64,000 nucleotides of DNA from Aquatica leii (taxonomy: Eukaryota; Arthropoda; Insecta; Coleoptera; Lampyridae), in NCBI GenBank assembly GCA_035610365.1, contig CM069436.1, positions 7,244,937 to 7,308,936 of the forward strand, in the 5' to 3' direction. Position numbers and translations under genes: made by a program. The number at the start of each line of letters is the position of its first letter. Positions within the stretch are counted from its first letter, which is position 1. Positions 44,281 through 54,934 of this stretch are shown here, piece after piece. Below the pieces are notes generated by a model. That model saw only the letters and a list, made by a program, of their open reading frames with translations, did not search any database and was not told the origin of the DNA.

Positions 44281-45230
44281 TTTACCTTTCCTCGCGTAAC
44301 CGCCTGGGTGACGTTGTGTCGCCACAACTCTTATAATAATGAAGAAAGTCTTCAAAGACCAACGTGGCGTCCAGCTCGACAAAGACCACTTCCTGACAGA
44401 CTCGATGTTCGCCGACAAAACGAACACCCTCTACGATATAGCCTGCCCAGATGTACGGTCTTAAGATCAACACAGAGAAGACAAATGTGCTGACAACGGA
44501 TGGATCACCAGCCACAATGCAACTCGATGGCGTCCAAATAGAAAAAATCCAAGAATTGAAGTATCTGGGGTCGATAATACAAGAGAAGAAAGTGGCGTCT
44601 ACAGCAAAGATCCAAGCGCGAATTAGTCAAGCTTCTGCGGGCTATGCCTCACTGAAGTGGTGTCTGTGGAAGCAAACCAACATCATCACCAAGACCAAGA
44701 TCCGCCTCTTCGGGACCCTGATTTGGTCAATTCTTCTCTATGCATCGGAAACGCTACAACGCTAAAGTTGGATCTGGAAAAACATGAGATATTCTAAATG
44801 CGATGCTTACGCCAAACCTTACGAGTCTCGCTTTGCGACCGCATCCGAAACGAGGATATTCGACGTCGATGTGGCGAACAGTCGACGATCGAGGAACAGA
44901 TTCAGAAAAGGCGAGTACGATGGTTCGAACACGTATGCAGAATGGAGGACAACCGCCTACCACACAAACTCCTATGGCGAAATCGACCCGCCCACTGGAG
45001 ATTCCAACGAACAACGCTAAATAAACCTGGATTAAACAGGTTGAAAGAGATGTGAGAAATCCCCAGCTAAACCTCGAAGAGGATCACAACCATAACCTGT
45101 CAGGCATGGAAACGTTTCGTAAACAACATTCGAGAACCATTGGCACCCACAGCAGCGTACGGGCTTAGGATCCGATCTAAACCAAACGCTAGCTAGGGAA
45201 CAAAGAAGAAGAAGAAAAACATGCTTGTGA
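44281..45230 (+). pseudogene. RTE-like LINE reverse-transcriptase 3' part
   Basis: The plus strand reads NRLGDVVSPQLL (RT motif B), KKVFKDQRGVQLDKDHFLTD and SMFADKT (motif C; family FADDT, so the second Asp is Lys). A short loss follows before MYGLKINTEKTNVLTTDGSP, KIQELKYLGSIIQEKKVAST, SQASAGYASLKWCLWKQTNI and RLFGTLIWSILLYASETL (44451-44765). After a break come MRCLRQTLRVSLCDRIRNED, TIEEQIQKRRVRWFEHVCRM and HKLLWRNRPAHW (44798-45055). The order and wording match RTE-type LINEs common in insects. It ends near GAAGAAGAAGAAAAAC (about 45205), a simple-repeat tail typical of RTE. Truncated at the 5' end and frameshifted, but well readable. Confidence 0.87.
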
Positions 45231-45462
45231 ACGCATAATTGTTTTTGCAAAGGTGACTTTATGCCTTGAAAATATTTTGTACCAAATAAAGTTTGATGTT
45301 TTGAGATTTTTGTTGTTTGCTTTGTGTTTTTTACCGTACATCACGTGAAAAACAGAACCTTAGCGTTACCAACACAACTCAAATATTTCCTAATACTTGT
45401 TGCCTAACCAAAGCTTAGATTTAAGAAAGTAAATAAGTACGGTCATTTACAAAATTAAAGCT

Positions 45463-45775
45463 TTACAACCAAAACATCGCAGCCCTTACCCTTTTTACTA
45501 TTTCACACGTGTTTAGGCCCACTCGTAGTCTTATATTCTTGGTAAGATGTTCTGCGATGTTTAATGAGGCATTCACCGTAACCATTTCTGTATCCCATTT
45601 ACCAGGTCTTAGTTTCCCAATCCGGATTTTCTTACAATTTTCTATTTCCATCGTGCTCTTAAGGGCTTCTTGAGCCTTCTCCAGGGGTGGTTACTTTGTC
45701 CAAATTATATAAATAGAGGGTGCGGCCCGTGACTTTAATTAAACATTCGGCACCAAGCATCCCTGCGTCTACCTT
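45463..45775 (-). pseudogene. R1-like LINE ORF1 fragment
   Basis: The minus strand reads IKTKVDAGMLGAECLIKVTG (about 45700-45775), a shift, then QEALKSTMEIENCKKIRIGK, EMVTVNASLNIAEHLTKN and LRVGLNTCEIVKRV (45463-45651). This is the conserved region just before the zinc knuckles in R1-type ORF1 proteins. It is not adjacent to the element at 39385-42652 and comes from a different copy. Both ends are truncated. Confidence 0.6.
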
Positions 45776-45784
45776 AGTTTTGAT

Positions 45785-46260
45785 AAATTCTAGAGTTTCT
45801 CGACACTAACATAGTAGCCGATCTACCACAAAAAGTTTTTGCTGAGCTTACTGTACTAACTCAGCAACTTCTCCAAGACCAAGACACTACCTACACTACT
45901 AGAAGTGGACGGAATGTCAAATTTTTAATTCGTCTCCTAGATACTTAAAAATTGAGGGCAGGGCTATGTGGCGGTAACACCGGCGTGCGTGGAGAGCAAA
46001 AATAGGGTAAGAAAAAGTGCGGTTAAAAAAGAAGCAACGTCGATAGAGTACCGTGAGTTTTGCATACGGTTTCTTTATCAAACAATATTAGTTAGTCTAG
46101 TGTAACATTTTACATTTCTGTGTATAAAATAAATTAACTTGTGAGTGACTTCCCTATCTACATCTTGCACATAAATTTATTACTTTCTTCGATCATTTGA
46201 ACGCAGTCATAGCAAAGGCAAAATAACGTTATACATAAGCTTATACTGTTTACGAAGAAT
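45785..46260 (+). mobile_element. Possible Ty3/gypsy 3' end: pol C-terminus and LTR start (fossil)
   Basis: A plus-strand frame ends with YTTRSGRNVKFLIRLLDT at about 45945, a typical gypsy pol C-terminus (TRSGR.VK). A purine-rich GAGGGCAGGG follows, then TGTGGCGGTAACACCGG (about 45969), which could be the start of a 3' LTR. The LTR end is not clear. It is a fossil fragment; the call rests on this layout only. Confidence 0.4.
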
Positions 46261-48964
46261 CGTCGGTTGGGTAAGTTTTGTGCTCATATTTTACTTTTTT
46301 TTCTATTCATTATTATCATTGTCGATTGTCGACTTATTTTACGATTGCATAGTAGACGAGGTAGTTTGATTGAGTAATATTAAATTTAAATTAAAATCAT
46401 TCACTTATAGCATTTGTTAGCAGTTGAAAACAGTTAGTTTGTACGGTGGGTTATCTAAACGAAAGAGCCTACATTGATATTATAGCTGTGATATTACTAT
46501 ATTAGTCAACGAATCTATAATTGTTATTGATATACCTCTTTCTCTGTTAATTTTAACGACTATTCTCTCTTGTTTAAAATAAATATATTGTTGTTAGAAG
46601 TTGTGTTCTTTTAGTAATCGACAGATTTAAACAAGATCTGTATTAAGTAATATTTACTGACGCACTGTATATAGTATTATCTACTATATACCGTTTATTT
46701 AGTAATGTGTCTAAGAAATAAATAATAAAACTTATAAAAGACACATATCTTAAATGCATATTTTCAGTGTTTTTCGTGCATATTTGCATGCATATTTCAA
46801 GCGTTTTTAGTGCATAACAATCCGATACCTAATAATTGTGAACGTAGAAACTATATGTTTACATAATTTGATTTTTGAAGAAAAAAAACTATTACGAAAT
46901 GTGTAAGACTATAACAATGTAACATCTCTTTCTTTTCATTCCAATTTTTATCAAATTTTATATACAGAATACAAAACAAAAACGGCAAACATGTGAAAAG
47001 TGAGAACGGAAAAAAACATATTTAATGATGTGAATCTAATCTGGCGCGAGTATTTTACCAACTTTTCCAAATTTAATTAACGTACACAAATCATCGATAA
47101 AAATTTAAAATAAAAAAAAAACAACTAACTAAAGCTGCATGCAAAGGATTTTAAAAAAGCTTATCAAACAATGTTCTTGGAGCTTTATAAAAATCGACGT
47201 GCTTCAATCCTTATATGTACCGCAATAATAGAATTTACTTGAAGTGAATCTTAAAATGCCAAGTAAATCCCTCGAGCGCAAGGGAGTAAATCGAAATTAC
47301 ATTAGAACCGATCTTTATTTTATGCAAATTTTAATCATAATTAGTACTTGTAGTTTATGTACCGTTACGTTAAAAGCCATCATTCCTATTACCAAATTTC
47401 CTAAATGTCGTTGACTTTTTTAACTTATAAAAACAGTTCACTTTTTTTAAATTCAAATTTCAAGTTTGTATATGAGTAGCGAGAATTTAGAAAAAAATGT
47501 ATTAATTATGTTGAAAAATTTCGATTTTGAGAAAATTCTTTGTTTTATTGACTATCGTTCCCTGGTAGACTATCAAAAATGCGGCTAATAACCATTTTTT
47601 TTTCAAATTGCAAATTAATTTATTTAAAAAATTCATTAATTACGAAACAAACGGTTCATTTCAAATTGTAACTTTTAAGAATCAATTCTACTTTATAGAT
47701 GGGCCATAAAATAGAAAATCCGGTTAGAACAAATAAACCAAAAAAATATTTTGTTTTTTCAGTGTTAGAACGTAACAGATTGGCTATTTTATAAAATATC
47801 AATTTAAAAACAAGATTAATAAACTACTGTTGCTTTTGAAAACAAGAAAATTAAGTGTTACGATGGTGATAAAAAATAATCTCAATTGGTAATTACTTGG
47901 TTTAATTGATTTTAATTTGGCCAAGAATGTCAATAATTTCTAAGTGATTTTTTAGTATATTTGTATTCAACTGTCAAAACTAAAGCACAAGAATTTTTTA
48001 ATATTGGAATTATTAGTGCACGTCTTCGTGGGCTATAATAATAAACTAACAAATTTCGGAAAAAAATTAATCTGGAAACTTCAGCAAAACTGCAGAATTT
48101 CTTAAGCTGCGACGTATTGATTTCACATAACGGCATTTCGGTTTATCTATTTTAATGAACCGCCCAAGGAATTTGTTGAAAATATTTCAAAAAAACTTAA
48201 TATACCATTAACTGAATATAGTGGGTAGTAGTGACCTTTTACACGTTCTTTAATAAGACAACGGTGAACCAAAAAAACGTTTCAATTTCCTTACTAATGA
48301 GATATTTAATGTTCTTACTGAGGAATGCATTTCTTATGGTTATAAAATAGTTTTAGTGCGAAATTAAAATTTTCTGTTCGTAATTGCTTTGAAAGTGTTG
48401 CGTCTTCACTTGAAAGAGGGAAAACTTACTGCGCGAACTGCGCTTAGGGGAAACTAATTCCCCAGCGTAAATACTATTGATTAAAATAAACTTTTACTGC
48501 GCCGAAGAAGATAAATATAAACATATAAATCTCTTGAGAAATTTACGACGCAATTAAGTTGATAGAAATGAAAAATTTTAATAAGACGTTGTAAAAATTA
48601 ATCGATACCAGGAAATAAATTTTTTTAATTTGACGTTTTTGCTGTTTTTTCTTGTTGCGAGATGAAGTCGCTTTTGTTATAAGATTCAATTTTAATTTAC
48701 AGCGTGTTGAACATTTGAGAGGAAGCGTAAAGCGTAGAAAGGTTTACGATCGTCGTAGATAATCAAAGTGGGTGTTCTAGAACGAGAACTATTTATGATA
48801 AAAACTAAGAAATCTCAATAGAGAGCAATAGGCTATTGCTTTACAAAAATGATTGATGGGATTCGATGCAGAAACAAGAGCTCTCTAACCTAACTTGTTT
48901 TTCACAAACCGACCACATTTTAGTGTTTGTAACCAGAAATGCATAAGATCCATCAAAACGTCTA
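46261..48964. other. 2.7 kb AT-rich stretch, nothing recognised
   Basis: No family motif or array found. A short protein-like string (NEPPKEFVENISKKLNIPLT, plus strand, about 48155-48215) lies in a closed frame and may be chance. Several TGCATATTT motifs cluster at about 46755-46810. Confidence 0.45.
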
Positions 48965-48967
48965 TAA

Positions 48968-51534
48968 CACTGGTCTGCAAAAAAATATTTTTTATCGAGC
49001 CCTGACACTATTCTGGGTGATTCTTATGTAAAATGACGTCCTGAATCCAAATATGTCTTCCGTTTTCTTCCATCACCCACCATTTTCGAGGGAGCCCCAA
49101 ATTTTACCACTTTTCGATAAATTATTTCTAATTTATTTATCGAACGATAATAATAATTATTATAATAATAAATGTATGGACATGAATTTGATTTAAATAG
49201 GAAAAAGAACTATTTTAGCTATAAACAGTAATAAATAGAAAGATATTCATCGTTACTTGGTGCTTGCTTTCCTTTTATACCCTGAGGTACAGCTCTCTCG
49301 TTTCAAAAACCAGCAGTACTCCGCCAACATGCTTGTATTCCACTTCCCTGAAAATCTCTTCTCCAGCTTAGCGATGTCTTGATGGAACCGTTCCCCGTGT
49401 TCATCCGAGACTGCTCCTAAATTTTCAGGGAAAAAGTCCAGATGCGAGTGAAGGAAGTGAACTTTAAGAGACATGTTACATCCTATGTCCTTGTACGCTG
49501 AAAGCAGTTCCTCGACGTGAGCGACATAATCTTCACTTTTGTGGTTACCCAGGAAGTTCTTACAAACGTTTTGAAATGCAAGCCAAGCTCGTTTTTCTTT
49601 TCGATTTAGGTGTTCAATAAACGTCAAATCTTGGAAGAGTTGTCTAATCTGGGGACCAACAAAAACGCCTTCTTTGATTTTAGCTTCGCTAAGACGAGGA
49701 AATTTAGTTTTCAAAAATTGAAATGCGCCACCTGTCTTGTCCACTGCTTTCACAAACTGCTTGATCAATCCAAGTTTGATGTGTAAAGGTGGTAAGTAAA
49801 TATTTTCCTTCGGAACCAAAGGATTGTGGGCGACATTTTTCTGACCAGGAATAAGATTTTCTCGCAGAGGCCAGTCCCGTACGATGTAATGTTTATCTCG
49901 GGCTCGGCTATCCCATTCACAAAGGAAGCAATAATATTTTGTGAATCCTGATTGCAGGCCTGTGAGTAGAGCAACAACTTTTAAGTCAGCGCAAAGTTTC
50001 CACTTATAATCATGATAACTAATTTTATCAAGGATTCTGAAGATGTTTTCGTACGTTTCCTTCATATCAACAGAGTATGCAACTGGAACTGATGGGAAGT
50101 CATTCCCATTTGCCAACAGGACAACTTTTAAGCTGGTTTTTGATGAGTCTATAAACAGTCTCCATTTGTCTGGGTCACATGGCATCTGTAGCTCTGTCAT
50201 TAATAAATTTGCATTAGGGCAGAACACTAAACCTTTATCTTCTGAGAAAAGACATTTCAGGGTTGCTTGTCTGGTCCTGTAAGAAGATATTTTTACTCCC
50301 TTTTCTAAGAGATTCCACTGTTGAAGTCGAGATCCTAGGAGCTGAGATTTAGTTTTGGGTAACTGCAAATCCCTGACAAGATCATTTAGTTCCGATTGAG
50401 TGAGGAGGTGAGGTTGCCGAGAAACTTGCGGAATACTCTTCATTATCATTGAACGTATCATTCGAAGCCACAGGTTGTGGCTCAGAGTCTATTAAATCAA
50501 TTTCCGGCTCTAGAGTATAAGTGTTTGGGGGCTCTGGGATTGGCAAAGTATTGTTATATGGAACAGGTCTTCAAGCTGACGGAATATTGGGATACTTAAT
50601 TGTATGCTTACTTTTGCTTGAAAACCCGACGGTGGAAGTCATACAAAAGTAACAATCTGTAAGATGACAGCGAGGTTCACGCCAAACCATGGGCACAGCA
50701 AATAGCATTGATTTACGGGTACCTTTAAGCCATTTGGTCAAACTACTGTAACAAGTCGTACAGCAAACTGATGGAGCCCAAGTCTTGTACTGGTCGGCAA
50801 CTTGACAATCAAAGTACAATTTATAAGCTGTTTTAACAAGCGGAGAAAGGGGTTTTCGTTGCGCTTTTAAAGTTAATTCCCCGCAGACATAGCAGAAGCT
50901 ATCGGGATGATTTTTACACTCGCGTGGCATAATTAAACAGTAATTCAACGCCCGACATTAACCACAAATCACACTTAGTCACTTGAAAAAATCCGGAATA
51001 AAAGTAGTTTTACTGTTTTACACAAATGAACAAAAATGAACACAAAATCCAGCACGTTTAAAACGTCGACAAGTTAACTCTGCAACAGCTATAGATGTAC
51101 TGATTGAAGCAGTTAAGCAAACAATGTAATATACTATAATGAGAAGAGTAATGCAAGTTCAAGCCTGTCGAAAATTCCTGTTCAAACCTGCATGTGGTAT
51201 TGAGATCGCCAGCGTCGTGTGGTGAATCTTCCTAACTGTTTATTGATATTTTTTTACTGTTCTTATATATTTGTATTTTATTGTTGTTTCTATATACATT
51301 TTATAGCAAAACTTTTGCTATATACTTTGGTATAAATTTTATTACCTGCTTTGGAATGTTTAACGGCTATAAGTTAACATTCTAAAAAAAAATGCAAAAA
51401 ATAAAATAAAAATGGGGTCCCCCCAAAATAGGTGGGTGATGGGTAAAAACGGAGCTCATTTTTGGATTCAGGAGGTCATTTTACATAAGAATCGTCAAGA
51501 ATGGTATCAGGGCCGATTTTCATGCAAACCAGTG
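48968..51534 (-). mobile_element. CACTG-ended DNA transposon (CMC/EnSpm-like), copy 3, best preserved
   Basis: The left end CACTGGTCTGCA begins at 48968 and the right end ...CATGCAAACCAGTG finishes at 51534, with TAA on each side (48965-48967, 51535-51537). The inverted ends match over about 125 bp with mismatches: GATTCTTATGTAAAATGAC, TCCTGAATCCAAA and CCATCACCCACC occur in both. A subterminal AT hairpin precedes the left end. The element holds a single gene on the minus strand with only two visible breaks. Length 2,567 bp. It lies between undefined DNA and a gypsy fossil. Confidence 0.92.
49253..50948 (-). pseudogene. Transposase of CACTG-ended transposon copy 3, nearly intact
   Basis: N part 50571-50948: start at MPRECKNH (about 50930), Cys-rich text CKNHPDSFCYVCGE, VCCTTCYSSL and DCYFCM, presumably zinc-binding and DNA-recognising. 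An acidic linker follows. C part 49253-50461 (402 codons): LTQSELNDLVRDLQLP, KISSYRTRQATLKCLF, WRLFIDSSKTSLKVVLL, KLCADLKVVALLTGLQ, CFLCEWD, LPPLHIKLGLIKQFVKA, GVFVGPQIRQLF, GCNMSLKVHFLHSHLDFF, EHGERFHQDIAKL and AEYCWFLKRE. Candidate catalytic acids are in FIDSS, CADLK and GERFHQD, with the CxxC after the second as in TNP2-type transposases; this is inference. Breaks: a stop after PNIPSA and a 5-base loss near EEYSA. Expected full length about 565-600 residues, no introns. Confidence 0.87.
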
Positions 51535-51539
51535 TAATC

Positions 51540-53395
51540 ATTGAATCCTCCGTACTAAAAGCTGCGCGTCCGTAAACTGAAACCATTTAGTCTATTTATG
51601 TGATATATCTCACGTTTAGCCAAAACCACAGTTCTAAAATGACGCTTCGCAATCAAAAAAGATCTGCAAAAAAAGCATGTGGTAGATTCTAAAAAAGAAC
51701 AAAAGAATATGCATTATTGCCTACTAGATCAAAGGAACATTTGACATAGCTCAGTTTATCGTCAAATGATGGCCAAAGGCAGACATCTCGGCTTCAAAAA
51801 CTACGTACTTAGTCCTGTCACACTCGGTTCTACCAATTGCAGTCTGTTTTCCATGTCCTCGGTAATCTCTAGAGATCGCTCAAGAAGACCGTCTTCTACT
51901 CTTAAGGAGTAGTTCCACTGCGTTCAGTATGTTTAAACGTGTCTGCTCAAAGCGCTAACTTCTTTCCAAATTGGTCGTCGCCCGTTTGCTTTTCAGTTCA
52001 GAATTATGCACAACCCAAAAAAACTACGAACTTGATGCTTATCGATTAATCTTGAACATGCTTGTACAGCTTTGGATTTTGTCTGGATCAGTCTCTACTC
52101 CATCTGTAGATACAACATTGCCACGTCTGTCTTAAATACGTGGCATTTATGTAGGCTCAGTTTTAGATTTGTCACACGTCTTCCAAAAGAGTCTTTGCAA
52201 GATCGTTTCCATCAAACGTTGAAAGAACCTTACACAGACAGAACGGCATAACAGTGAACTGCCAAAAACCAATTTCAATCATAAAAGCTGTTTTTTCACA
52301 GTCCTTGATTTCCAATGATACCTGCCAGTAACCACTCTTTAAATCCAACGTAGAAAGCCGCTAGGATCCTGTCACGGTGTCTAAAGTATCATCAATTCTC
52401 GGTAAAAGATTGCTGTCGTTTTTGGTCACGTTATTAAGCTGTCTGTAGTCTACGCAAAATCTCGTTTATCCATCTATCTTCTTCACTAGTACCATTAGGG
52501 ACCCCCATAGACTATTTGAAGACTTAATCACACTTTCTCTCTTTATATTCGTTTATTTTTCTCGTTTGGCTAAAGAAAGTTGGCGTGGATGTTGTTATAG
52601 CAACCGAGTCCTGTGTTTATTTTATGCTTTACCACGATAGTTCTTCGTTAAGAATCACTCTCCAGAACGAATCTTCGTCGCTACAGTATTGACCCGTAAC
52701 TGAGCACTTTGTCCATTAATCTTGTCGTTGAGGTAAATTACGAATAGTAGTCTCCAGTACATGACTAAATGAGAATAACTTTTGTTTCTTTTGGTTAAAC
52801 CGTTCCAAACGCGTTTCTTGTCTTCTTCTTAGGCTTAGTACAATGTCGTCGTACGTGGTCTAGGTCACTGCAATTTGAAGTTGTCTCTCTCTCTCTAAGA
52901 ATTCGTCGCACAATTTTTTTAATGATTTTTTGTGTCTGCGCGGGTATTTCTGCAGCACAACGGAGCTTATAACTGCCTCGGGGCGACGCTTGTTTTGCTG
53001 GTTCATACTTTAGGGCGTGCATTAAAGCGTCATCTAATATCTTAAATTGTGTTAACCGTAATATATTCTGTTCTAAACTTTTTATTTGACCTTGGTACAC
53101 CTGTTTAAGATGAACGTCTCCACATCTCATTTCTAAACGTGAATTTAAAACTTCGCAGTTTCCTTAGAGTGGGTCCAAAACAATCTGCAACAATTTAAGC
53201 GTTTCTCCACGTAACACCACTATTAAGTCGCTTTCTACTTGTTGTTCCAACCATTAGCTACAGCTGCGGCTTTAAACTGTTTGTAGTAAGTTGACCATAA
53301 AACTTTACTATCATAATTTGGAGGTACAACGTTAACCTTGTTAGTGGTTTCGTTCCACACTTCCTTTACCATAGCAATTCCTTTAATTTATTTTT
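51540..53395 (-). mobile_element. Ty3/gypsy LTR retrotransposon fossil (gag and pol pieces)
   Basis: The minus-strand order is a gag part (VPPNYDSKVLW-like start near 53320; MRCGDVHLKQVYQGQIKSLE at 52795-53130 and a Cys/His stretch), then reverse transcriptase (RFCVDYRQLNNVTKNDSNLL, STLDLKSGYWQVS, WQFTVMPF; about 52200-52520), then weaker pol text to about 51850. These are hallmark Ty3/gypsy strings. No LTR could be defined. It is broken in many places and old. The CACTG-ended transposon copy 3 lies at its 3' side. Confidence 0.85.
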
Positions 53396-53414
53396 TCTTT
53401 AAACAGTTGTGTTT

Positions 53415-54720
53415 CTTTTCCTAATTGTGCAAAAATCTACAAGAGTTTGTTGGAAAATCAGAACATCACATTAAGAACTCAACCCATTTTATCAATAAAA
53501 TACGGAGTATGAGGTTGCAATATACCGATATTTTAGTAAACTTTGACGTTATCTCCTTCTTTAACAAAATTAATATGAACCAAGCTTTGGAACTCATTCA
53601 TTCGCATTTAGAAGAAGAAGAAGACATGGATGGGACGTTGATCAACCTGATACGCCTTTACGTACACAATCTACAGTGTTCACATTCAATGGTTTCTATT
53701 GCAAACAGACGGTAGCACAGCAATGGAGTTGTATGAAACATCTACATAGAAGAGTTTGAAAAGAAAGCAAACCAAAGTACGGATATGTAGACAACGCTTT
53801 TGTATTGTGAGCCCACGACAAAAAAGTTTATGGTGCACCTCAACAATCAACATCCAAATATCAGTTCACCAAAGAGATGGAAAACAACGAAAACATACCA
53901 TTTTTAGATAACTAGAAAGTCTGAGGCCTCATTGGGTGTACAAAAAACCAACATACACGGATAGATATCTAAACGCGCAAGCACACCACTATCCGATGCA
54001 AAGACTAGGAGTACTCTACAATTTGGTGAAAAGAGCAAACGCGACATGTGAACCAAAATTGGAAAAAAAACATCTACAACTCTACTAAACAATGAATGCC
54101 ACAAAAGGATCATTCTCAACGCAATCCGAAAATAACCGACGGAAAGATCAAATCAAGAAGATAGCAAAACAATAGCATTCCTACCGTACATATTCAAGAA
54201 TGCACGAAGAAGAGAACTAAAGATGGTCTTTAGTGCTACAGAAAAGATGTTAAGCCTGTTCCCAGAAACCAAAAAATCCAAAAACAAACTTTAAGATCCC
54301 ATAGTCTATAGTATTCTCTGCTCCTGTAGATAGTATACATAAGACAGACAGGAAGAAAGATCAACACCAAGCTGAACGAACACATAGCAGAAACGAGAAA
54401 AAATAACATGAGATCGGTGGTAGCAAAACACTCTCAAATCACATGGCATGCAATCGACTGTAATAAACAGAACACTTGCCAAAGTCTGAGGCTTTTGGTC
54501 AAGAATCTACAAAAAAAGGATAGAACTCTAGAAACATGGAAACGATTTTAATAGAGACCAATCAGCCGAAACGTCACAGACAGTAAAGAGGCAACGAGCA
54601 ATTAGTATACATACTTGAACCCAAGGATAAACAAAACCGTTTCAGAAATATTCTAAAAAAAGTCACAAGATGATGACCGAAACATCAAGAAACAAAATTT
54701 ATGAGCAACGCAGTAACCAT
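53415..54720 (+). mobile_element. Penelope-like element fossil (RT plus GIY-YIG endonuclease)
   Basis: The plus strand begins FVGKSEHHIKNSTHFINKI and ILVNFDVISFFNKI (RT motif A region; 53425-53715), followed by HLNNQHPNIS (about 53840), KPTYTDRYLNAQAHHYPMQR-like text (about 53945-54000) and VLYNLVKRANATCEP. Near the 3' end YIRQTGRKINTKLNEHIAE (about 54335-54385) is the start of the GIY-YIG endonuclease, with KHSQITWHAID after it. RT followed by GIY-YIG is diagnostic of Penelope-like elements. It is broken in several places and is 5' truncated. Confidence 0.87.
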
Positions 54721-54934
54721 CCCGGAAACGGTATTCAATTCTCATTACTTGTGCTACATATTTGTCTTCAATTATTATATTACATCTCGTGCACCAATCG
54801 TTTTAAATCGTCTACTTTTTCTCCAATAATTGTTGCATCATCTGAGTAGCTTAGTATCTTTATCCTGTTTTTTCACATCTGGGCATCCTATTACATTATT
54901 AGGTTGAACAGTCATTTGTCGAATTCTCAAATTC

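Noticed and set aside
48155-48215. Protein-like string NEPPKEFVENISKKLN.
   Set aside because: Too short, closed frames on both sides, and no family recognised.
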